Of a stretch of 6,832 bases of DNA, positions 1 to 5,706 are shown piece by piece. This DNA is from Bacteroidota bacterium (lineage in GTDB: Bacteria > Bacteroidota > Bacteroidia > Flavobacteriales > Flavobacteriaceae): assembly GCA_023457535.1 (NCBI GenBank), contig JAEWLN010000100.1:1-6832 (forward strand), written 5' to 3'. The translations under genes were made by a program, and so were the position numbers. Each line of letters opens with the position of its first letter. The first letter of the stretch is position 1. Under the pieces are notes generated by a model. That model did not search any database. It had not been told where the DNA came from and saw only the letters and a program-made list of their open reading frames with translations.

Positions 1-143
1 CAACGGGTCTAGTCCCTCAGCCTTTCGTGATAACGGTCATGATGTTTAAGAACGTTACAAAGAAAGGCAATTGAATCCGGATTTGCAACGCCGCAGAAAA
101 AAAATTTGGACCACGGCTTCACGGGAAGGCCGGCGGCACGGTA
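1..143. other. Left-edge intergenic DNA, no gene recognised
   Basis: I see no coding region, tRNA or insertion-sequence end in this stretch. It lies downstream of the minus-strand T9SS cargo gene and its terminator. The only structure noted is an imperfect hairpin at 21-67: CCTTTC pairs with GAAAGG, and TGATAACG pairs with CGTTACA with one bulged A. A run of eight A lies near 97-104. It may include the 3' flank of a gene that lies outside the window. Confidence 0.5.
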
Positions 144-144
144 T

Positions 145-172
145 AAAAAAACCCGCTTATCGCTAAACGGGT
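145..172 (-). terminator. Intrinsic terminator of the 193-1101 gene
   Basis: Read on the minus strand, ACCCGTTTA and TAAGCGGGT form a 9-bp stem with one G-U pair. The stem closes a GCGA loop (GNRA type) and is followed directly by a run of T (the A run at 145-150 on the plus strand). It lies about 20 bases past the stop codon of the T9SS cargo gene, which is the right place and orientation to end that transcript. Confidence 0.85.
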
Positions 173-192
173 CTTGATGGAGCGATCGCTAC

Positions 193-1101
193 TTAATTTT
201 TGATGATCTTTGAAGTCCCGATGCCAAGGTCAGAAGAGATCTTGAGGAAATATACCCCTGCATTCAGATCGCTGATGTTGATTTGTGTTTCCGACACATT
301 TCCTGCATTGAAGGTCTTGACGACGCGTCCGTTCATATCGGTCAACTGGATGTTGCTCAGCGCAGCACCTGTCTTGGCGTTGATGTTCAAAACGCTTGAA
401 GCCGGGTTTGGGGAAACCGCATAGTTGGAAGCGAAGAAACCTTCTGTGCTCAGCGGACGGTCAATGCTGAAGGTATCAAGCCCGATGATGTTGGAGTTGC
501 TTCCTGTAGGACCGCCGTTGGCTACAAAATAACGGAACGCGATACGACACGGTGTCTCGACATCCAAACCGGACATTGTATAAGTGTAATTTTCCCACAA
601 CAACGGATAACCTGCCTGCGCCAGGGTCGGGTTGATATCGGTTGCGAGGGTTTGGAAATCGCCTACGTCTGCCGCTCCGGTTGTAGGCAGTGCAGAGAAT
701 CCTGACCAATCTGTGGCAATGCGCATTTGCATGCGATCGGCATAAGCTGGTTCGAGGCCACCCTGACGTGTCCAGAACGAAATCACGTCGCCGTTTTTGA
801 GCATCACTACCGGAGAAAACAGCCAGTTGCTGATGGTTCCCGCACCCGTGGTACTGTTAAAATTACACAGTGCAAATGAAGTTGCGGCGCCGGATTGCGC
901 ACCTGTGTTCGCGAACGCCGTTCCACCTCCCTGGGCCCACGTAGAGGCACCAAGCGGGGTACTTTGATTGGAATGTACCCACTGCGCTTCAGTTCCGGGA
1001 GCCGGTACGGCCGGAAAGGTGTCAAAATTCTGGGTAATCAGATTTTGTGCCTGTGACAGTCCTGCGATACACAAGGCGACTGATAGTAAAATTTTTTTCA
1101 T
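193..1101 (-). CDS. Secreted choice-of-anchor-J-like protein with T9SS type A sorting domain
   Basis: This 302-residue protein is predicted to be exported by Sec and then by the type IX secretion system to the cell surface or medium. Residues 1-19 form a signal peptide (MKKILLSVALCIAGLSQAQ). Residues of about 20-215 resemble the choice-of-anchor-J / cleaved-adhesin type of beta-sandwich. Visible marks are an NFDTF start, an 'NWLFSPVV' strand, 'DVISFWTR' and 'RIAFRYFVANGG'. Residues 226-302 are a T9SS type A C-terminal domain with SPNPAS (230-235), LTDMNGRVVK, and ISDLNAGVYFLKI (from 276), ending in basic KIIKN. The CTD is normally removed on export. No catalytic motif is visible, so a binding or adhesive role is only inferred. 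It lies downstream of a paralogue (1193-2026) but has its own promoter and terminator. The start is supported by the signal peptide. The gene call and sorting domain are secure; the N-terminal domain name is less so. Confidence 0.93.
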   Translation of the reverse strand: MKKILLSVALCIAGLSQAQNLITQNFDTFPAVPAPGTEAQWVHSNQSTPLGASTWAQGGGTAFANTGAQSGAATSFALCNFNSTTGAGTISNWLFSPVVMLKNGDVISFWTRQGGLEPAYADRMQMRIATDWSGFSALPTTGAADVGDFQTLATDINPTLAQAGYPLLWENYTYTMSGLDVETPCRIAFRYFVANGGPTGSNSNIIGLDTFSIDRPLSTEGFFASNYAVSPNPASSVLNINAKTGAALSNIQLTDMNGRVVKTFNAGNVSETQINISDLNAGVYFLKISSDLGIGTSKIIKN

Positions 1102-1123
1102 ATTCAGGAAATTAAGGTTTGAA

Positions 1124-1147
1124 CAAAACTAGACATTTTTTTGACAA
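1124..1147 (-). promoter_or_regulatory. Probable promoter of the 193-1101 gene
   Basis: On the minus strand TAGTTTTG (plus 1124-1131) matches the Bacteroidota -7 consensus TAnnTTTG, 22 bases upstream of the ATG. The nearest TTG that could act as a -33 element (1145-1147) is only 13 bases away. That is short of the usual spacing of about 19-21, so only the -7 box is well supported. The TTG lies at the edge of the T tract of the terminator of the upstream paralogue. Confidence 0.5.
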
Positions 1148-1173
1148 AAAAAAATCCGGCCGTAGCCGGATTT
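1146..1173 (-). terminator. Intrinsic terminator of the 1193-2026 gene
   Basis: On the minus strand AAATCCGGC (1173-1165) pairs perfectly with GCCGGATTT (1160-1152) over 9 bp, with a 4-base loop, and is followed by a run of about nine T (A run at 1146-1154 on the plus strand). It starts about 20 bases past the stop codon of the second T9SS cargo gene. It separates that transcript from the next gene, whose -7 box lies only about 15 bases further on. Confidence 0.9.
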
Positions 1174-1192
1174 AAATCTGGAGTAAATCCAA

Positions 1193-2026
1193 TTATCTTT
1201 TGATGACTTTGGTCGTACCGACACCTTGCGGTGAAGTAACTTTCAGCAAATAAACCCCGGCATTCAAATCGGAAATGTTCAATTGCGATGAAACGCCTGC
1301 CACATTTTGTGTTTTTACGACGCGGCCGTTAAGGTCTGTCAGCTGAACACTGCTCAGGTTCATGTTGTTTCTGCCGTTGATGTTGAGCACGTCTGAAGCA
1401 GGGTTAGGATACACCTGGAAGTTTGAAGCAAAGAAGTTTGCAGTTCCCAATTCAGGAGTAACTTCTACGGCAACATCGTCGATTTCCATCGTAAACTGAT
1501 CGCTCACGCCATGGTGTCTGAAGGCAATGTAGATGGTTTGTCCCAACCATTCGCTGATGTCCAGTGTTCTTTCTGTCAATGTGTTTACACCGTTCAAACT
1601 CGCCTCGTAGTGGCTTGTTGGCGAAGCCAGCATCGTGGCTACGTCCGGTGCAGTCCCGACATAAGCAGTATAACGCTCTGCATCCCAAGAGGCATCAATG
1701 GCCATCACTTTCCACGACAATTCAGCTGTTGCCGAACCAGGGAAAAAACCGGTCAGGTCGATCGCCGGCGAGAACACATAATTATTAGGTGTCAGGGCAA
1801 TGGTTTGCCAAGAGGCAGAACGCAATACCGGCGTTCCCACGGGCTGCGGGGGAACCTGGTTATCCTGAATTTGAACGACATTCCAGTTCCGGCCGTCACC
1901 ATCGGCGTCGATTACCGTCCATGGAGCAATCAAACCATCGTTGAAATCGTCACTGAAAACGACCTGAGCTTTCGATTGAGTAGCAAACGCCAGTGCGACG
2001 CCTGCAAATAGTAAAGTTTTTTTCAT
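1193..2026 (-). CDS. Secreted choice-of-anchor-J protein with T9SS type A sorting domain
   Basis: This 277-residue protein is a predicted T9SS-exported surface or extracellular protein. Residues 1-20 form a signal peptide (MKKTLLFAGVALAFATQSKA). Residues of about 21-195 fit the choice-of-anchor-J / cleaved-adhesin fold: 'FSDDFNDGLIAPWTVIDADGDG' near the start, 'SPAIDLTG', 'AELSWKVMAIDASWDAERYTAYVG', 'ERTLDISEWLGQTIYIAFRHHG' and a closing 'MEIDDVAVEV'. Residues 202-277 are a type A sorting domain with YPNPAS (206-211), LTDLNGRVVKT, SDLNAGVYLLKV and terminal KVIKR. The sorting domain is very like that of the neighbouring 193-1101 protein, while the N-terminal domains have diverged, so the two are old tandem paralogues. 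No enzyme motif is seen and the ligand is unknown. The A-rich leader has no Shine-Dalgarno sequence. Confidence 0.94.
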   Translation of the reverse strand: MKKTLLFAGVALAFATQSKAQVVFSDDFNDGLIAPWTVIDADGDGRNWNVVQIQDNQVPPQPVGTPVLRSASWQTIALTPNNYVFSPAIDLTGFFPGSATAELSWKVMAIDASWDAERYTAYVGTAPDVATMLASPTSHYEASLNGVNTLTERTLDISEWLGQTIYIAFRHHGVSDQFTMEIDDVAVEVTPELGTANFFASNFQVYPNPASDVLNINGRNNMNLSSVQLTDLNGRVVKTQNVAGVSSQLNISDLNAGVYLLKVTSPQGVGTTKVIKR

Positions 2027-2060
2027 TTTTTTGTTTTTTTTATTTTTTTATTGGTTGTCA

Positions 2061-2091
2061 CAAACTTAAATATAAAAAAATTAAACACCAA
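2061..2091 (-). promoter_or_regulatory. Promoter of the 1193-2026 gene (Bacteroidota type)
   Basis: On the minus strand TTG (2091-2089) and TAAGTTTG (2068-2061) are separated by 20 bases. This fits the Bacteroidota primary-sigma promoter layout of a -33 TTG and a -7 TAnnTTTG. Transcription would start near 2055, giving a leader of about 30 bases that is almost all A and T and has no Shine-Dalgarno sequence. Confidence 0.75.
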
Positions 2092-2110
2092 CAGTATTCT
2101 GCCGTTTTAA

Positions 2111-2132
2111 CCAATTTTTCCGTTAAAATTGG
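2111..2132. repeat. 8-bp perfect dyad CCAATTTT-N6-AAAATTGG
   Basis: CCAATTTT (2111-2118) and AAAATTGG (2125-2132) are perfect inverted repeats separated by TCCGTT. Neither strand has a T run after it, so it does not look like an intrinsic terminator. It sits about 20 bases upstream of the -33 element of the minus-strand cargo promoter and about 85 bases upstream of the metK -7 box, where an operator could act. Its role is not known. Confidence 0.5.
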
Positions 2133-2187
2133 CTTGGCGGGGACGATTTTGCACTTTGATCCGATGGACCGGATAATTTATCGGCAA

Positions 2188-2223
2188 TTGTATCGTCGAT
2201 TCAAAAATGGTTTCATACATTTG
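2188..2223 (+). promoter_or_regulatory. Probable metK promoter
   Basis: TACATTTG (2216-2223) is a perfect match to the Bacteroidota -7 consensus TAnnTTTG. The nearest upstream TTG is at 2188-2190, with a 25-base gap that is longer than usual, so the -33 element is uncertain. A start site near 2229 would place the first transcribed bases just before the riboswitch P1 stem at 2237, which supports this promoter. The metK leader would be about 130 bases. Confidence 0.65.
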
Positions 2224-2236
2224 CGAACGAAAAATG

Positions 2237-2302
2237 AGAGGACAGATTTGAACTGATTGCAACCTCTGACCGGCTGCCGTGTCACAAAAATGCTAAAGCA
2301 GG
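2237..2302 (+). promoter_or_regulatory. SAM-II-type riboswitch aptamer in the metK leader
   Basis: The SAM-II (metA-type) pattern is visible in order. The P1 stem is AGAGG (2237-2241) with CCTCT (2263-2267). The P1 loop carries GATTTG (2245-2250) and ATTGCAA (2256-2262). After a linker comes the 3' strand GCTAAAG (2292-2298) followed by CAGG. CTG (2253-2255) in the loop can pair with CAG (2299-2301) to make the pseudoknot expected of this class. SAM-II binds S-adenosylmethionine and usually represses, so placement before SAM synthetase implies end-product feedback. The linker is longer than in the compact SAM-II form and can fold as an extra stem-loop (2268-2283). The class assignment rests on motif memory and has not been checked with a covariance model; SAM-V, which shares the SAM-II core, is the main alternative. 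Confidence 0.75.
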
Positions 2303-2316
2303 ATTTCCCTTTAGCA
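2291..2316 (+). promoter_or_regulatory. Hairpin overlapping the aptamer 3' strand (possible expression platform)
   Basis: TGCTAAAG (2291-2298) pairs perfectly with CTTTAGCA (2309-2316) over 8 bp around a 10-base loop. The 5' arm is the conserved GCTAAAG strand of the SAM-II core, so hairpin and ligand-bound pseudoknot cannot coexist. No T run follows, so it is not a simple intrinsic terminator. A second small hairpin, AACCG-CCT-CGGTT (2328-2340), lies 18 bases before the metK ATG. How switching reaches transcription or translation is not clear from the sequence. Confidence 0.55.
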
Positions 2317-2358
2317 CTTTCCGTTCAAACCGCCTCGGTTAATAAAAAATATAGTATT

Positions 2359-3609
<1,251 letters not shown>

Positions 3610-3630
3610 TTCCAAAAACTATGGATAGTA

Positions 3631-3659
3631 AAGCCTGACGTGAAGTCGGGCTTTTTTTT
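3631..3659 (+). terminator. Intrinsic terminator of metK
   Basis: AAGCCTGAC (3631-3639) pairs with GTCGGGCTT (3645-3653), 9 bp with one G-U pair and a 5-base loop, followed by eight T (3652-3659, counting the last two stem bases). It begins about 20 bases after the metK stop codon. Confidence 0.92.
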
Positions 3660-4192
3660 GCTCACGCCGCATCGGGCACCGCAATCCGGGGAAGAGCGTC
3701 ATAAATGGGAAAGAACGGTTAAGGATTTGTCGTCGGGCGCAGGAAAATGATAGCGTTTATACCACCTCACAACGCCGGCCGGACAATTGAAAACGCCTTG
3801 CTCCGGAAGGTCCGCCGGATTTGACATCGGATTTTCCAAAAAACCTCTGCCGAGGACCATACCTGAGAATTACAACCGGAAATTTTTGGGCGAAATACTC
3901 TTTTTTGAAATAGGGCCATCAATTATTCCGGCAAATTGTTCTGCGGATTGGAACAGTCCTAAAAAAACAAAGTATTAAAGACTGGAGTTTACCCGTGTTC
4001 TGATTCCGATAGAATTGAACAGTATTTCTTTCGAAAACTTTAACAAATTCTACAGATTTTCTGTAATGCAATGTCAGCTATTTTTTGTTGGGATATACTT
4101 CCAACGCCCCCTTCCCTACGGCAAATCTAACCTTTTAAAACACAACTCCGTTACAGAAAATCTGTAAATTTCAAAACGCATTTTCCGAACGG
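3660..4192. other. Convergent intergenic region without a recognisable gene
   Basis: About 530 bases lie between the ends of metK (plus) and the deoxynucleoside kinase gene (minus), where no promoter for either is needed. The best open frame (3787-3978, plus, 63 codons) starts with TTG and shows no family pattern or nearby promoter. What stands out is a pair of palindromes at 4051-4065 and 4152-4166, a 7-bp hairpin between them (4087-4105), and a minus-strand TAGATTTG (4129-4122) matching the -7 consensus. I could not find a good intrinsic terminator for the kinase gene here. Confidence 0.6.
4051..4166. repeat. Paired palindromes forming a 16-bp inverted repeat
   Basis: TACAGATTTTCTGTAA (4051-4066) and TTACAGAAAATCTGTA (4151-4166) are exact reverse complements. 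Each is itself a palindrome, TACAGA-N3-TCTGTA, with centres 101 bases apart. The flanks outside the repeat are AAATTC on the left and AATTTC on the right, a 5-of-6 match. A hairpin GTTGGGA-TATAC-TTCCAAC (4087-4105, one G-U pair) sits between them. This could be a small non-autonomous element, two binding sites for one dimeric regulator, or the ends of a folded RNA; I cannot choose between these. Confidence 0.6.
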
Positions 4193-4807
4193 CTAAAACA
4201 ACCCGTGCAGTTCCGCGTTGATCTTATTGACCACCATCCCGAGATCCTCCGGATTGTTCACAAAGTCCACATTATCCACGTCAATGATCAGCAATTTGCC
4301 TTTGTCGTACGTTTGAATCCAGGCTTCATAGCGTTCGTTGAGGCGACTCAGGTAATCGATCGAGATCGAATTTTCATAATCGCGGCCGCGTTTGTGGATT
4401 TGCGCGACCAGATTTGGAATCGAGCTGCGCAGGTAAATCAGCATATCAGGTGCCTTGACGAGCGACTCCATCAGTTCGAACAGTGAAGAGTAATTCTGGA
4501 AATCGCGGTTGGTCATGAGTCCCATTGCGTGCAAATTGGGCGCAAAAATGTGCGCATCCTCGTAAATCGTACGGTCCTGGATGATCTTTTTGCCGCTTTC
4601 ACGGATCTGCAATATCTGACGGAAACGGCTGTTGAGAAAGTAAATCTGCAGGTTGAATGACCAACGCTCCATTTGGTGGTAAAAATCGTCGAGGTAAGGA
4701 TTGTCGACCACGTCTTCAAAATGCGGTTCCCATTTAAATTGTTTGGCCAATAATCGGGTGAGCGTTGTTTTTCCTGCGCCTATGTTTCCTGCTACTGCTA
4801 TGTGCAT
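4193..4807 (-). CDS. Deoxynucleoside kinase (dNK family)
   Basis: This 204-residue cytoplasmic enzyme phosphorylates deoxynucleosides with ATP to 5'-monophosphates for dNTP salvage. The P-loop is GNIGAGKTT at 7-15. EPHFEDVVDNPYLDDFY (from 27) is the substrate-side segment typical of the deoxyadenosine/deoxyguanosine kinase group, followed by FNLQIYFLNSRF. QDRTIYEDAHIF (from 77) holds the DRS/ERS-like motif with Asp78 and Arg79. HKRGRDYE (138-145) is the arginine-rich LID that clamps ATP phosphates. Length fits bacterial dNK rather than the longer thymidylate kinase relatives. The substrate (dA, dG, dC or mixed) cannot be fixed from the sequence. Its ATG shares one base with the stop of the upstream gene at 4807 (TAATG), which implies an operon and translational coupling. 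Confidence 0.95.
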   Translation of the reverse strand: MHIAVAGNIGAGKTTLTRLLAKQFKWEPHFEDVVDNPYLDDFYHQMERWSFNLQIYFLNSRFRQILQIRESGKKIIQDRTIYEDAHIFAPNLHAMGLMTNRDFQNYSSLFELMESLVKAPDMLIYLRSSIPNLVAQIHKRGRDYENSISIDYLSRLNERYEAWIQTYDKGKLLIIDVDNVDFVNNPEDLGMVVNKINAELHGLF

Positions 4808-5589
4808 TACGGTAATATGATTTTATAATTGCTAATTCCCTGGTTTGTAAAAATAGCTAAATTTTGGGCTTGACAATGAAAACTTTTGAACGTTTTTTCG
4901 CCGATTTCAAGCCCGTACACCTTGCCGTCGACTAGCGATTGCGCATACAGTTTTCCTTCGTTCGAATACAATAACCAATGGGTTCCGATCACGCTAAACT
5001 GATCAAATCTAGGCGTTGGCCCGTATTGCGACACTTTTCCGTACACATCGGCTGCAAACCTAAAACCGCGCTCATCGGTCCAGTGAAAGAAATTAAAGTC
5101 CGATTCATAAGCCGCGATTTTTCCGGCAAACGGAACCGTAATCTCGCGGTATTCCCGGCGCAGGTAATCGAAAAGTCCGATGCGTTGCGTAAGGCTGTTG
5201 AACACCCACAACCGATTGCCCGATGCCATCCCTACTGCCGATGCCACAATGGGGGATGGAAATTCAGAAAAGTTGACCCGATGCGTCTCATTGAGCTGGT
5301 TGTCCACCAAAATTACCGTGTTGAACGGCTCGTAGAACAAAACGATCTGCAGCGGATTGCGCAAATCGACGCGCGTGATCTTGCCGAGCGCCAAATTTTT
5401 ATATTCGAGCGTGCGCCCGTTTTTGAACTTACAGAACACATTGTCTTTGATCAAGTACGCAAATCCAAAATTGTCATAGCCCGCAAACCGGTCGGCGGCC
5501 AGCGGTTCAACCCCGATCGGTGCCACACGCGGTTGCGCCATCGCGGTAAATGAAGCCATCCAAAGCAGCAAAATCGCACAAAATTTCAT
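4807..5589 (-). CDS. Secreted protein of unknown function, upstream of deoxynucleoside kinase
   Basis: I do not recognise a named family. The 260-residue product starts with a clear signal peptide (residues 1-19, MKFCAILLLWMASFTAMAQ) and has no later membrane segment, so it is predicted to be periplasmic or exported. It has no T9SS sorting domain and no lipobox. The mature part is rich in aromatic residues and short alternating hydrophobic strands with turns, such as 'NRLWVFNSLTQRIGLFDY', 'THWLLYSNEGKLYAQSL' and 'LAIFTNQGISNYKIILP'. This suggests repeated beta blades, perhaps a small beta-propeller; that is inference from pattern only. It is the first gene of a two-gene operon, overlapping the kinase start by one base. 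No functional link between a secreted protein and a cytoplasmic kinase is obvious. The start is supported by the signal peptide and a promoter about 35 bases upstream. Confidence 0.88.
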   Translation of the reverse strand: MKFCAILLLWMASFTAMAQPRVAPIGVEPLAADRFAGYDNFGFAYLIKDNVFCKFKNGRTLEYKNLALGKITRVDLRNPLQIVLFYEPFNTVILVDNQLNETHRVNFSEFPSPIVASAVGMASGNRLWVFNSLTQRIGLFDYLRREYREITVPFAGKIAAYESDFNFFHWTDERGFRFAADVYGKVSQYGPTPRFDQFSVIGTHWLLYSNEGKLYAQSLVDGKVYGLEIGEKTFKSFHCQAQNLAIFTNQGISNYKIILP

Positions 5590-5621
5590 ATCGGCTAAAA
5601 TACGGCCTTAGCTTCACCGGC

Positions 5622-5650
5622 CAAAATATTGGCGTAAAATCTTTTAACAA
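5622..5650 (-). promoter_or_regulatory. Probable promoter of the secreted-protein/kinase operon
   Basis: On the minus strand TTG (5650-5648) is followed after 19 bases by TATTTTG (5628-5622), which is one base short of TAnnTTTG. It would give a leader of roughly 25 bases before the ATG at 5589. The -7 box overlaps a palindrome, GCCAA-AATA-TTGGC (5620-5633), which could be an operator. Confidence 0.45.
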
Positions 5651-5654
5651 AAAC

Positions 5655-5688
5655 TTGTAGCACATTTTGCGCGCTTTCGTCATCTTTG
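5655..5688 (+). promoter_or_regulatory. Possible promoter of the GLPGLI operon
   Basis: TTG (5655-5657) and CATCTTTG (5681-5688) are separated by 23 bases. The -7 candidate has C instead of T at its first base and the spacing is slightly long, so this is a weak match. It would leave a leader of only about 12 bases before the ATG at 5707. It is the best candidate in the 117-base divergent gap. Confidence 0.35.
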
Positions 5689-5706
5689 TCTTGAAAAAAT
5701 CTGCTT

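Larger units (their letters stand above)
2027..2236. other. Divergent regulatory region between T9SS cargo gene and metK
   Basis: This non-coding stretch separates the minus-strand cargo gene from the metK leader. It holds a minus-strand promoter (2061-2091), a dyad CCAATTTT-N6-AAAATTGG (2111-2132), an imperfect palindrome CCGGATAATTTATCGG (2169-2184), and the plus-strand metK -7 box (2216-2223). An open frame crosses it on the plus strand but is made largely of T-rich DNA antisense to the cargo gene leader, and I do not treat it as a gene. Confidence 0.7.

Noticed and set aside
1993..2256. Plus-strand 87-codon frame with a lipobox-like start (hydrophobic FF-rich stretch ending in IGC)
   Set aside because: It begins antisense inside the start of the T9SS cargo gene, its hydrophobic run is just the T-rich leader of that gene read backwards, and it runs over both promoters and into the metK riboswitch.
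2291..2316. Hairpin as a simple intrinsic terminator in the metK leader
   Set aside because: The stem is good but the following bases (CTTTCCGTTC) are not a T tract, so it is better treated as an alternative fold of the riboswitch.
2257..2358. N-terminal extension of metK by 34 codons from a TTG at 2257
   Set aside because: The extension overlaps the SAM-II-type aptamer, and the family start MAYLFTSESVSEGHPDK fits the ATG at 2359.
3787..3978. Plus-strand 63-codon frame in the convergent region
   Set aside because: It has a TTG start, no promoter, no recognised motif, and a proline/lysine-rich composition without domain pattern; a small unknown gene cannot be fully excluded.
4151..4167. Palindrome as intrinsic terminator of the deoxynucleoside kinase gene
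   Set aside because: Read on the minus strand the TTACAGA/TCTGTAA stem is A/T-rich and followed by CGGAG instead of a T run.
4978..5553. Plus-strand 191-codon frame opposite the secreted unknown protein
   Set aside because: The minus-strand frame has a signal peptide, promoter and operon overlap; the plus frame has none of these and reads as basic low-information sequence.
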